Source: Polycladidibacter stylochi (GTDB lineage Bacteria; Pseudomonadota; Alphaproteobacteria; Rhizobiales; Stappiaceae). Taken from it: a DNA stretch of 64,000 nt. The notes below the pieces were generated by a model. It was not told the DNA's origin. It ran no database searches and saw nothing but the letters and a program-made list of their open reading frames with translations. Shown piece after piece: positions 37,137 through 45,811 of this stretch. The translations under genes and the position numbers were made by a program. The first letter of the stretch is position 1, and each line of letters starts with the position of its first letter. The DNA is taken from the NCBI RefSeq assembly GCF_001562055.1, contig NZ_LLWE01000025.1, positions 395,184 through 459,183 of the forward strand, given 5' to 3'.

Positions 37137-37841
37137 GTGAATGCAGCAACACCACCTGAAGATAATGCCCCGCATCTCCTATTGATTGACGACGACAGCC
37201 GCATCCGCGACCTTCTAAAGCGATTTCTGGGCGAAAATGGTTTTCGGGTTACAGCTGCGGCAGATGCAGCAGAAGCACGGCGCCGCATGAAAGGCTTGGA
37301 GTTCGACCTTCTTATTTTAGACGTTATGATGCCGGGAGAAAGCGGTTTAGAACTTGCCAAGGATTTAAGACAAAAAAGTGCAATACCCATACTCATGCTC
37401 ACAGCCCGCTCTGAAACAGAAGATAGAATCAGCGGCCTGGAAGCCGGTGTCGATGACTATGTTGCCAAACCTTTTGAGCCCCGAGAACTGCTCCTACGCA
37501 TATCGGCAATTCTCCGCCGTGGCGGCCCTCGCTCAACAGCTAAACCCCAAGCAATGAATTTCGGGCCCTTTCGTTATAACCCAGAGCGCGGCGAGCTAAA
37601 AAAGGATGAAGAGCACATTCGCCTTACGGATAGGGAAAAGCAAATCCTGAACCTGTTCGCTCAAAACATGGGACAAACAGTTGCCAGAGAAGACTTGGTG
37701 GGTGCAGATAACACCCAAGGCGAACGCACAGTCGATGTACAGGTCAACCGCCTGCGTCGAAAGCTGGAAGATGACCCGAGCAACCCGCTTTATCTACAAA
37801 CAGTCCGTGGTATCGGATATCGCTTAATTACCGATAATTAA
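37137..37841 (+). CDS. petR: OmpR-family response regulator, PetR-like
   Basis: A 234-residue two-component regulator. The receiver domain has LLIDDDSRIRDLL (acidic pocket), LLILDVMMPGESG with the phospho-accepting Asp, MLTARSE and the conserved lysine in DDYVAKPFEP. The C-terminal OmpR/PhoB winged helix ends RRKLEDDPSNPLYLQTVRGIGYRL. The start is a GTG at 37137 with GGGGGAG 7 bases upstream; an apparent longer frame overlaps petP. With the MarR gene before it and a kinase after, it forms one operon. Confidence 0.9.
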   Translation: MNAATPPEDNAPHLLLIDDDSRIRDLLKRFLGENGFRVTAAADAAEARRRMKGLEFDLLILDVMMPGESGLELAKDLRQKSAIPILMLTARSETEDRISGLEAGVDDYVAKPFEPRELLLRISAILRRGGPRSTAKPQAMNFGPFRYNPERGELKKDEEHIRLTDREKQILNLFAQNMGQTVAREDLVGADNTQGERTVDVQVNRLRRKLEDDPSNPLYLQTVRGIGYRLITDN

Positions 37842-37878
37842 TTGCAAAGCAGGCACAAGGTGACTTAGGGAAGATATA

Positions 37879-39342
37879 ATGCCCCATCAGATACGCTCCC
37901 CTAAATTTTTTGAAAGGATGCATAATAGTCTCAAGCGGCTTTGGAAAAGTATTCTCCCGCCCTTAAATGCAATCCACTCAAAAATAGAACCTATACTTAG
38001 CCTCTTATTAAAGCCTTACCATAGTGCAACAAAATGGTTGCACGCCCACCTACCCAAAGGTCTTTATTCGCGATCTTTGCTTATTATCATAATACCTATG
38101 GTGTTACTGCAGTCGTTTTTGGCCTTCGCCTTTTTGGAGCGCCACTACGATCTAGTCACCCGAAGGCTATCAGAGGCTGTTGTAAGAGAAATAAGAGCTA
38201 TCGTCGAGGTTGCCGAAACCTATCCGCAAGATGCCGATTTTAAACAACTCCGTACACTTGCCTCGCAGGCTTTAAATCTCACAGTCTCGGTATTGCCGAA
38301 AGAGCCATTGCCACCGCCAAAGCCAAAACCTTTTTTTGACTTGGTAGACCGTTATATGAGTTCCCAAATCGCAGTCACAATCAAGAAACCATTCTGGATT
38401 GACACGATTGGCAACTCGCGCTTTGTTGAAATTCGCATACAGCTCAAAAATCACACACTCAAATTTATTGCTAGACGCTCTCAAGCACACGCCTCCAACT
38501 CTCATATCTTTATCGTCTGGATGGTAGCAACCTCAACGGTGTTGGTTACTATCGCCATATTGTTTCTGCGCAATCAAATCCGCCCTGTCATTGAGCTTGC
38601 CGATGCTGCCGAAAGCTATGGTAAAGGGCGCATTGTCAAAGAATTTCGCCCTCATGGAGCAAGAGAGGTTAGACGAGCAACACTCGCATTTTTAGATATG
38701 CGGCGGCGTATTGAACGACATGTAGAACAACGCACAACAATGTTAGCTGGCGTTAGTCACGATTTACGCACAATCCTCACCCGTTTTCGACTTCAACTTG
38801 CGTTATTTGACGATTCACCGGAGGTGGCAGCATTACGCCGTGATGTTGATGAAATGAGCCGGATGTTAGAGGACTACTTATCCTTCAGCAAAGGGGATAA
38901 ACAAGAAATCCCTCAAATGGTTGACGTTTCTTTATTGCTAGAGGACCTGGAAGTAGAGGCCGAAGTTGTTGGCGCGGACGTCTCCTCAAAATTCGAAGGT
39001 GACCCACTTGTCATGTTGAAAGGCCAATCATTTCGCCGCTGCTTACTCAACTTGATCTCAAATGCCGCCCGGCATGGCAAAACAGTTAGAATGATGGGCA
39101 ATAGAACCCCAGATTGGCTAGTGGTCACGATTGACGACGATGGTCCGGGAATTTCTCCCGAAGAACGCGAAAATGTTTTCCGCCCCTTTTACCGCATAGA
39201 CAGCTCAAGGAACCAAGACAGTTCCGGTTCTGGGCTTGGTCTATCCATTGCAAGAGATGTTGTGCGCGGCCATGGCGGAGAAATTTTCCTACGCGAAAGC
39301 CCAATGGGGGGACTGCGGGTCCGCGTACGTATCCCAATTTAG
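37879..39342 (+). CDS. Sensor histidine kinase (EnvZ-like)
   Basis: A 487-residue membrane kinase, the likely partner of the preceding response regulator. After about 65 cytoplasmic residues come TM1 (SLLIIIIPMVLLQSFLAFAFL), a periplasmic sensor region with a proline-rich KEPLPPPKPKP, TM2 (IFIVWMVATSTVLVTIAILFL) and a HAMP domain. Then comes the phospho-accepting histidine in GVSHDLRTILTRFRLQL. The ATPase has N (LLNLISNAARHG), G1 (DDDGPGISPEE), F (FRPFYRID) and G2 (SGSGLGLSIARDV) boxes. GGGAAG lies 6 bases upstream of the ATG, 38 bases after the regulator gene. The signal is unknown. Confidence 0.94.
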   Translation: MPHQIRSPKFFERMHNSLKRLWKSILPPLNAIHSKIEPILSLLLKPYHSATKWLHAHLPKGLYSRSLLIIIIPMVLLQSFLAFAFLERHYDLVTRRLSEAVVREIRAIVEVAETYPQDADFKQLRTLASQALNLTVSVLPKEPLPPPKPKPFFDLVDRYMSSQIAVTIKKPFWIDTIGNSRFVEIRIQLKNHTLKFIARRSQAHASNSHIFIVWMVATSTVLVTIAILFLRNQIRPVIELADAAESYGKGRIVKEFRPHGAREVRRATLAFLDMRRRIERHVEQRTTMLAGVSHDLRTILTRFRLQLALFDDSPEVAALRRDVDEMSRMLEDYLSFSKGDKQEIPQMVDVSLLLEDLEVEAEVVGADVSSKFEGDPLVMLKGQSFRRCLLNLISNAARHGKTVRMMGNRTPDWLVVTIDDDGPGISPEERENVFRPFYRIDSSRNQDSSGSGLGLSIARDVVRGHGGEIFLRESPMGGLRVRVRIPI

Positions 39343-39366
39343 CAATAGGGCAATTATTGCAACCGC

Positions 39367-39702
39367 TTAGTGCAGGCGAGCGCCTAAGGGTGCGTCTTTT
39401 GCGACTCCGGCAAGCACAATCTCCCCACCTTCATCGCGAACACCTAATACCAGTACCTCTGACATAAAACTGCCTATTTGGCGGGGTGGAAAATTAACGA
39501 CTGCGAGCACCTGCTGCCCCACAAGCGCTTCCATACTGTAATTACCTGTAATTTGCGCCGAAGACTTTTTCAGCCCGATTTCAGCACCAAAATCAATGAG
39601 CAATTTATAAGCGGGTTTACGCGCTTCTGGAAACGCATTCACTTCAATTATTTTTCCAAGGCGAATATCAAGCTTTAAAAAATCTTCAATAGTTGCACTC
39701 AT
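39367..39702 (-). CDS. CsaA-like tRNA-binding-domain protein
   Basis: A 111-residue single-domain protein of the tRNA-binding (OB-fold) family resembling CsaA, a putative chaperone linked to protein export in Bacillus. Features: LDIRLGKIIEVNAFPEARKPAYKLLIDFGAEIGLKKSSAQITGNY and VVNFPPRQIGSFMSEVLVLG, with GEIVLAGVAKDAPLGARLH at the end. The exact cellular role is uncertain. It is convergent with the histidine kinase gene with 24 bases between stops. Confidence 0.9.
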   Translation of the reverse strand: MSATIEDFLKLDIRLGKIIEVNAFPEARKPAYKLLIDFGAEIGLKKSSAQITGNYSMEALVGQQVLAVVNFPPRQIGSFMSEVLVLGVRDEGGEIVLAGVAKDAPLGARLH

Positions 39703-39781
39703 TCAAACACCACATCTCAAAACATCTCTAAGGCAGTCAGGATGCATATTGACCACCTCTCATCAAGCCATTGCATCTCAA

Positions 39782-40450
39782 TTAGGCAGTGCGCGATCGC
39801 CGACACCTTTTGAAAGCCGCAAGGGGTGACTGGCGAACGAAACAATCAACCCGCTTTGCCAGCGGTCCAATTTGTTTTTCTAGCTTATCAGCACGAGACA
39901 ACCAAACGCCACCCTCTCGCAACATACGGTCCATTTCCGCCATGGATTTTGCATTATTCCCGTCCTCCTCCTTCAACCATTGCCGTACGACGCGGTTGAA
40001 ACCGACCATCAGCGCTCGTGCCATTGCTTGCCGCCGAAAACCAGACACCTCGATACCGGCCCCTGCCATCATCCAAAACATCGAGCTACTTTGTAAACTC
40101 ATCAGACGACAAGCAAGAAAAGGTTCGCATCGAGCTTCCCTACAAATATTGGCAAATGCCTTGCGATATTTCTCCATAATATCAAGCCGTGTCATCAAAA
40201 CATCAAACAAACGTTCTCTTGCAGGCTCCTCTGCCATATCACTATCAATATTCGCGAGAACCTCTTGATCCACTTTATGTAAGAATGCACTAAGTAACTC
40301 ATCACGACTACGATAACAGGTATGTACTTCAGCTAAGCTCATCTCGCAGCGCTGCGCAATATCGCTAAATTGTATTTCAGTATAATTCACTTCGCCCATC
40401 ACATTTATAAAGTGATTAAGAACTTTCTGCTTGGTCTTTTCGGTGGGCAT
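39782..40450 (-). CDS. TetR family transcriptional regulator
   Basis: A 222-residue regulator. The N-terminal TetR helix-turn-helix spans about residues 8-55 (VNYTEIQFSDIAQRCEMSLAEVHTCYRSRDELLSAFL). The C-terminal ligand domain is not recognisable. The start at 40450 is chosen because AGGAGG lies 7 bases upstream; the ATG two codons earlier is too close to it. No obvious target gene is adjacent, so it may act on itself or elsewhere. Confidence 0.84.
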   Translation of the reverse strand: MPTEKTKQKVLNHFINVMGEVNYTEIQFSDIAQRCEMSLAEVHTCYRSRDELLSAFLHKVDQEVLANIDSDMAEEPARERLFDVLMTRLDIMEKYRKAFANICREARCEPFLACRLMSLQSSSMFWMMAGAGIEVSGFRRQAMARALMVGFNRVVRQWLKEEDGNNAKSMAEMDRMLREGGVWLSRADKLEKQIGPLAKRVDCFVRQSPLAAFKRCRRSRTA

Positions 40451-40570
40451 TGGCATTCCTCCTTAAGCTTGCGCAGTATGAATTATTCTAGGCTACAATA
40501 AATCTAAGACTAACTAAACCCAATAATCTCTAAATCAATCAATAAGAAGTATCAGTACAATCAAAAGTGC

Positions 40571-40598
40571 AAAAAGGGGAAGGCATCCCCTTCCCCTT
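40571..40598 (-). terminator. Terminator of the ybjN-proC unit
   Basis: A perfect 10-bp stem (AAGGGGAAGG at 40574-40583, CCTTCCCCTT at 40589-40598) with a 5-base loop. On the reverse strand it runs into a T tract. It lies about 55 bases beyond the proC stop. Confidence 0.85.
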
Positions 40599-40651
40599 AA
40601 CATATTCATAAATCGGCATAACAATCATTATGCACGAGAAAAACAAAACCT

Positions 40652-41470
40652 CTACGCCAACTCTTTTGCGCGTTGGGCAGCAGCTGCAACGGCTGCATTC
40701 ATCAATGGCTGCATACCATCTTCAGCCATAAGCGCAGCAAGTGCAGCAGCCGTTGTTCCACCTGGTGACGTCACATTTTTGCGCAATGTCTCGGCGCTGA
40801 GCTCTGATTGGTGTAACAACTCACCAGCACCACTCACCGTTCCGCGGGCTAATTCTGCCGCCAACTCAGGAGGCAAACCAAGCTGTTCTCCCGCTTTTGC
40901 CAGGCACTCACACATATAAAACAAATATGCAGGTCCAGAACCACTCACGGCAGTGACGAAGTCAATCTGTTCTTCCAGATCAACCCAATGAAACGAACCA
41001 ACAGCTTGTAAAAGTGTTTCGCTCAATGCCTTTTGTTCCGCGCTCACTTGCGAACTGGCGAAACCACCGGTCACCCCGCGCCCAACTTGCGCAGGTGTAT
41101 TCGGCATGGCGCGAACAACCGGCTGTTCCGCACCAAAGACATCTTTAAAAGTTGCTATTGATGTCCCAGCAGCAATAGAAACGATAAGTGTTTCTTCATC
41201 TACATAAGGCTTAAGACCATTCAAAACCGTAGCCATCATTTGTGGTTTTACGGCCACTAACAACACACCAGCTTTCACATGAGCAAGTGGTTCACAGGCA
41301 TGACGCAACTGGTACCGCTCTACCAGCTCTGCCATTTCAGGGCTCAAATTCGGATCTTGCACAATAACCGCATTGTTGCTCAATCCATCAGCCAGCCAGC
41401 CCGACAGCATTGCACCGCCCATTTTGCCAGCGCCAACAAGCACCAACGGTTTTTCTTCAGTTAAATTCAT
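40652..41470 (-). CDS. proC: Pyrroline-5-carboxylate reductase ProC
   Basis: A 272-residue enzyme that reduces pyrroline-5-carboxylate to proline with NAD(P)H. The Rossmann motif is LVGAGKMGGAMLSGWL. Family motifs are VLLVAVKPQMM, SIAAGTSIATF, VVRAMPNTPAQVGRGVTGG, VSGSGPAYLFYMCECL and the C-terminal NVTSPGGTTAAALAAL. Its ATG overlaps the last bases of the YbjN gene by 4, so the two are translationally coupled. A strong terminator follows. Confidence 0.95.
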   Translation of the reverse strand: MNLTEEKPLVLVGAGKMGGAMLSGWLADGLSNNAVIVQDPNLSPEMAELVERYQLRHACEPLAHVKAGVLLVAVKPQMMATVLNGLKPYVDEETLIVSIAAGTSIATFKDVFGAEQPVVRAMPNTPAQVGRGVTGGFASSQVSAEQKALSETLLQAVGSFHWVDLEEQIDFVTAVSGSGPAYLFYMCECLAKAGEQLGLPPELAAELARGTVSGAGELLHQSELSAETLRKNVTSPGGTTAAALAALMAEDGMQPLMNAAVAAAAQRAKELA

Positions 41471-41970
41471 GCTTCGCCTGCAGTCTCGAATAATGCCGTT
41501 TCCATTGCCTCTGATGCAGTTTTCCCTGCCCAGACAACAAACTGAAAGGCTTGGTAGTAACGTTCACAAGTGTCGAGTGAATTAGAAAACAAGACTTCGA
41601 TTTGCTGGCCTGTTGCCTCAGCCCCGCCCGCCAAAAGCAGCGATTGGCGAAAAAGTACCGCACCATCACGCGTCCATAAATCAAAGTGCCCCATCCATAG
41701 CTGCTCGTTAATAGCAGCAATAAGCGTCAGGATTTCCATTTTACGGGCACTAGGCACCTTCAAGTCAAACGCACTGGACATATGTAACGCTTCTAGCTCT
41801 TCCAGCCAAGAAAAGGTTACATGGTAATCACACCACTTACCGGAAACACTTATTGAAATTTCATCATCGCTAAAGCGCTCGAACGACCAGTCGTTAACAG
41901 CGGCAATACTTTCAATGGTATCCACCGGGTTCAAGGAAGACTGCTCTAGTTCTAAATCAATGAGGCTCAT
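41467..41970 (-). CDS. YbjN domain-containing protein
   Basis: A 167-residue protein of the YbjN family, structurally like type III secretion chaperones; in enterobacteria YbjN affects stress responses and motility. Recognisable pieces are ESIAAVNDWSFERFSDDEISISVSGKWCDYHVTFSWLEELEALHMSSAFDL and IAAINEQLWMGHFDLWTRDGAVLFRQSLLL. The ATG at 41970 is chosen for AGAGG 7 bases upstream, 38 codons inside the longest frame. Its end overlaps proC by 4 bases, a conserved alphaproteobacterial pairing. Confidence 0.88.
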   Translation of the reverse strand: MSLIDLELEQSSLNPVDTIESIAAVNDWSFERFSDDEISISVSGKWCDYHVTFSWLEELEALHMSSAFDLKVPSARKMEILTLIAAINEQLWMGHFDLWTRDGAVLFRQSLLLAGGAEATGQQIEVLFSNSLDTCERYYQAFQFVVWAGKTASEAMETALFETAGEA

Positions 41971-42252
41971 CGCCGGTCCTCTCTCAATGATGATGCAAAC
42001 CAAAATGCTGCAGACAGCATAACTCAGACATTTGCGGAACCAGACACTAACCGTGCTCTTGTAGGCACTACCACAGCAAAACAAAAACTAAGCCGTAAGC
42101 TGCAACCCGAATCCTTGTTTTGCGTTCAATATAAAGCGAACCAAGGTGCTCGTGATACACAGCAGGCAAGGCAAACAGCACGATTTATGTGGACGACAGC
42201 CAATCGCCCACAGAATTTTCAAACCAATAACCTCTGGCCCGTAAGCGCGGCG

Positions 42253-42522
42253 TTAATCCTCTTTAGGCTCGCTGTTGCTCAAAGATTTTTCCAAGGCAGC
42301 CACACGCTGTTCAAGCTCATCAGCCCGATCCATTGCTTTGACTGCAAGCTCTTTCATCGCATCAAACTCATCACGATGAATTAAATCCATATCAGAAATA
42401 AACCGCTCAAGCTGAGCTTGGAATGCGGTCTCAACTTCACGCTTGGCCCCTTGTGCCATACCAGCAGCATCATTCATCAGCTTGGCAAATTCATCAAACA
42501 GGCGGTTGGGTGACTGGTTCAT
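42253..42522 (-). CDS. UbiK-like accessory factor (BMFP domain)
   Basis: An 89-residue protein with an N-terminal NRLFDEFAKLMNDAAGMAQGAKREVETAFQAQLERFISDMDLIHRDEFDAMKELAVKA and a C-terminal coiled coil (ADELEQRVAALEKSL). This is the membrane-fusogenic/UbiK family that assists aerobic ubiquinone synthesis in E. coli. The ATG at 42522 has GGAG 6 bases upstream; the longer frame starts with TTG. It is divergent from lgt and upstream of the ybjN-proC pair, which is a common alphaproteobacterial order. Confidence 0.85.
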   Translation of the reverse strand: MNQSPNRLFDEFAKLMNDAAGMAQGAKREVETAFQAQLERFISDMDLIHRDEFDAMKELAVKAMDRADELEQRVAALEKSLSNSEPKED

Positions 42523-42788
42523 AATTATCTCCAATTACTCTTTTAACTAGACCTATGGGCTGATACGTCCAAGTTCAAGTGATCAATCCATTATAACGGC
42601 GCAAAACAAAAGTCCTGTGAAAAGACAATCAGGTGGAAAGTGCTTCACCAACAAAGAAAACGACATAGTTGACGTTTAATTATTGACGCAAGATGCAGCT
42701 ATAGTCCACACACATACGATACAACCCTGATAACATTTTTTTCAGGCATTTAATTGCCCTGACTTAATTGGAAAGCGAAAAACCATTC

Positions 42789-43616
42789 ATGCCTTTGTTT
42801 GCCATACCGTTTCCTGAAATAGATCCTATACTCATTAGCTTTGGACCTTTTGCAATTCGTTGGTATGCCCTTGCTTATATTGCAGGCATTATGCTGGCAT
42901 GGCGTTACATAAACAGTATTTTAACAAAGGACACAATATGGCAGCAAATACCCAAGCCGACATCTAAGGAAATTGACGATTTTGTCATATGGGCAACACT
43001 GGGAATTGTGCTGGGTGGCCGGTTTGGCTATGTGCTGTTTTATAATCTGCCCTATTACATTGAAAACCCGCTAGAACTCTTGGCTGTCTGGCATGGCGGT
43101 ATGGCTTTCCATGGTGGTCTTCTAGGCATGATCATAGCTGTAATGCTATTTTCCCGAAAACGTAACTTCTCTGTTTGGACAATGTTTGACCTCGTCGCAC
43201 TGGCCGCCCCTATAGGTCTATTTTTCGGCCGCATAGCCAACTTCATCAATTCTGAGCTTTGGGGCAAACCAACAACACTCGCTTGGGGCGTTATATTTCC
43301 AAATGGCGGCCCGCTGCCACGCCATCCCAGCCAACTTTATGAGGCAGCTCTGGAGGGGCTTCTGTTGTTTGTCGTCCTTTGGCTACTCTCCCATCGCTAT
43401 AAACTGCTTCAAAAACCGGGCGTTATCGCCGGTAGCTTTGTCATAGGTTATGGCATGGCCAGAACGTTTGTGGAGTTTTTCCGGGTGCCAGATGCACAAA
43501 TTGGCTACTTAAGTGGCTTTTTAACCATGGGCATGGCACTAAGCCTGCCAATGATTCTTGTGGGCGTAGTCACAGTGATATACGCATCCCAAAAAGCTTC
43601 CACTAATAATAACTAA
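42789..43616 (+). CDS. lgt: Prolipoprotein diacylglyceryl transferase Lgt
   Basis: A 275-residue inner-membrane enzyme that attaches diacylglycerol from phosphatidylglycerol to the lipobox cysteine of prolipoproteins. Signature segments are IRWYALAYIAGIMLAWRY, LGGRFGYVLFYNL, WHGGMAFHGGLLG (essential His), FGRIANFINSELWG and RHPSQLYEAALEG. Seven membrane spans are predicted. The ATG at 42789 fits the usual N-terminus; the frame also has a TTG at 42768. It would process the RlpA-like and other lipoproteins seen here. It is 15 bases from the next gene. Confidence 0.95.
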   Translation: MPLFAIPFPEIDPILISFGPFAIRWYALAYIAGIMLAWRYINSILTKDTIWQQIPKPTSKEIDDFVIWATLGIVLGGRFGYVLFYNLPYYIENPLELLAVWHGGMAFHGGLLGMIIAVMLFSRKRNFSVWTMFDLVALAAPIGLFFGRIANFINSELWGKPTTLAWGVIFPNGGPLPRHPSQLYEAALEGLLLFVVLWLLSHRYKLLQKPGVIAGSFVIGYGMARTFVEFFRVPDAQIGYLSGFLTMGMALSLPMILVGVVTVIYASQKASTNNN

Positions 43617-43631
43617 GGATATTTTATCGGA

Positions 43632-44717
43632 ATGCCCGCCACCCAGCCGCTCCTAAAGAAGTTGCAGCAACGAATTGCACTAGAAGGCCCAATTTCCATT
43701 GCAACTTACATGGAAATTTGTCTGTCAGACCCCGAACACGGCTACTACATGCAAGCCACACCATTTGGTACGGCTGGGGATTTTATCACGGCCCCTGAAG
43801 TCTCCCAGTTATTTGGCGAAATCATCGGTGCTTGGATATTGCAACAATGGCTGGATGATGGCAGCCCGCAGCAAGTCTGCGTAGCAGAAATTGGTCCAGG
43901 CCGCGGCACACTCATGAAGGATATGCTGCGTGTTTTCAAACTGCGTCCCGATTTTATGGCGGCCTCCAATATCCATCTGGTAGAAACCAGCCCCAAACTA
44001 CAACAGGTTCAGAAAAACCGCCTGCAAACCGCTCGTATCAAGTGGTGCCAGCATATTGATGAGCTTCCGCAACAACCTTTGTATTTGGTTGCCAACGAAC
44101 TGTTCGACGCTCTACCCATCGAGCAATATATCAAGCAAGGATCACAATGGCTCGAACGTGCTGTGGGGTTGAATGCTGAAGGTGAGCTTTGCTTTGGTTT
44201 AGGTACAAAAACCTTGCCAAGCCAACAATTACCTTCACACTTACAATCAGCAGTAGATGGAGAAGTCCTTGAAGTTTCTCCACAAAGCCAAGCTATCGCT
44301 GCAAAAATAGCCAGTAGAATTCACCAATCCGGAGGCGCAGCTCTGTTGATTGATTACGGCTACACCAAAACCGCTTGCGGCGACACATTTCAGGCCTTGA
44401 AACAACATCAATATGTCTCCCCACTTGAGGCACCAGGAGAAGCCGACCTAACAGCACATGTCAACTTTGAAAGCTTGCGAAATAGCGGCACGGCCCAATC
44501 TGTGCATTGTCATGGCCCCATAACTCAGGCCAATTTTCTGCTGAACCTAGGCCTCTTGCAACGTGCTGGCCAACTGGGTGCAGGTAAAACGATTGCCGAG
44601 CAAACGACCATCCGCCAAGCTGTCGAAAGACTAGCGGCAGACAATGAAATGGGCGACCTTTTCAAGGTATTGGCTTTCACCCAAAGTAACAAGCCTCCCC
44701 TTCCCTTTCCGGAATAG
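43632..44717 (+). CDS. SAM-dependent methyltransferase, NDUFAF7/MidA family
   Basis: A 361-residue protein of the COG1565/MidA family. In mitochondria NDUFAF7 dimethylates an arginine of a complex I subunit; the bacterial role is less clear. Motifs are SIATYMEICLSDPEHGYYMQATPFGTAGDFITAPEVSQLFGEIIGAW, VAEIGPGRGTLMKDML (SAM-binding), ANELFDALPIEQY and LLIDYGYT. It lies 15 bases after lgt, a usual alphaproteobacterial order with pgeF downstream. Confidence 0.92.
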   Translation: MPATQPLLKKLQQRIALEGPISIATYMEICLSDPEHGYYMQATPFGTAGDFITAPEVSQLFGEIIGAWILQQWLDDGSPQQVCVAEIGPGRGTLMKDMLRVFKLRPDFMAASNIHLVETSPKLQQVQKNRLQTARIKWCQHIDELPQQPLYLVANELFDALPIEQYIKQGSQWLERAVGLNAEGELCFGLGTKTLPSQQLPSHLQSAVDGEVLEVSPQSQAIAAKIASRIHQSGGAALLIDYGYTKTACGDTFQALKQHQYVSPLEAPGEADLTAHVNFESLRNSGTAQSVHCHGPITQANFLLNLGLLQRAGQLGAGKTIAEQTTIRQAVERLAADNEMGDLFKVLAFTQSNKPPLPFPE

Positions 44718-44989
44718 ACCGCGCATCACAAAACATAAAAAACTATTGGCTTTAATGCGCTTTACTTATTGCACGAAACAAAAAGCTGTTGGGCTACTGG
44801 CTTTGCACAATTGACAGAAGGAAAACCGCTGCCAAATATGTAAGGCCAATTCCAAACACACGATGCAAATCAGGTACCGCCAATTAATGTAAAGATTGGC
44901 TAAAACAAGAATTAATGCAGTTGATTGCTTCTGCTTTATATTAAGCTGCTTTAAATGGCGTAGCGGTCAGATATTCAAAAGAGGATCAT

Positions 44990-45766
44990 GTGTCACTACC
45001 TGTTATATGCGAAGAAAAGTTTTCCAGATCTCCACAAATCCGCCATGGCTTCTTTACAAGGCAAGGCGGCGTGTCAACCGGTATATATGAAAGCCTGAAT
45101 GTAGGAAGAGGTTCGCACGATAACTCTGAAAACGTTGAGGCAAACCGTGCTCGAATCGCGACCTATCTGGGCGTTTCCGCCAACCATCTGCTTACAAGCT
45201 ATCAAGTTCACTCCAGTGATGTCGCTATTGTTTCAACGCCATTTACAAATGAGCCTCCCAAACTGGATGCACTTGCTACCAACACACCGGGTATTGCACT
45301 AGGTGTTTTAACCGCTGATTGTGGGCCAGTGCTTTTTGCCGACCCTAAAGCAGGGGTCATTGCTGCCGCCCATGCTGGCTGGAAAGGAGCACTCGGCGGA
45401 ATTTTGCAAGCAACAATCGAGAAAATGCAACAACTCGGCGCACATAGGCACAATATTATTGCAACCCTGGGCCCCACAATTTCAGGTAGGAATTATGAGG
45501 TCGGACCGGAGTTCCAACAAAAATTCGTTGCTGCCTCCTCTCATAATAAGCGTTTTTTCAATCAATCAAATAACGCTGGTCATTTCATGTTTGATTTACC
45601 AGCCTACATAATAGAACAGCTAGAAGCCACAGATATTGCAAGCGCAACCAACATTAACCGTTGCACATATGAAGAAGAACAGCAATTCTTCTCTTATCGA
45701 CGGTCAACGCACCAAAAACAGCCAGATTATGGTAGGCAAATTTCTGCCATCGCTCTGCAACCATAA
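44990..45766 (+). CDS. pgeF: Peptidoglycan editing factor PgeF (YfiH family)
   Basis: A 258-residue purine nucleoside phosphorylase/laccase-like (DUF152) protein. In E. coli, PgeF keeps L-serine from replacing L-alanine in peptidoglycan. Metal-site motifs are seen: LTSYQVHSSDV, LTADCGPVLFADPKAGVIAAAHAGWKGAL and TLGPTISGRNYEVG, with CTYEEEQQFFSYRRS near the end. The start is a GTG at 44990 with GAGG 5 bases upstream; an ATG two bases earlier is in another frame. It is the third gene of the lgt cluster. Confidence 0.92.
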   Translation: MSLPVICEEKFSRSPQIRHGFFTRQGGVSTGIYESLNVGRGSHDNSENVEANRARIATYLGVSANHLLTSYQVHSSDVAIVSTPFTNEPPKLDALATNTPGIALGVLTADCGPVLFADPKAGVIAAAHAGWKGALGGILQATIEKMQQLGAHRHNIIATLGPTISGRNYEVGPEFQQKFVAASSHNKRFFNQSNNAGHFMFDLPAYIIEQLEATDIASATNINRCTYEEEQQFFSYRRSTHQKQPDYGRQISAIALQP

Positions 45767-45811
45767 CAAACGGCTTATGAGAGCGTGACAAGAAGAGTTA
45801 AGGAATAAAAA

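Noticed and set aside
40571..40598. 10-bp stem as an operator
   Set aside because: The reverse-strand T-run and its place after proC make it a terminator.
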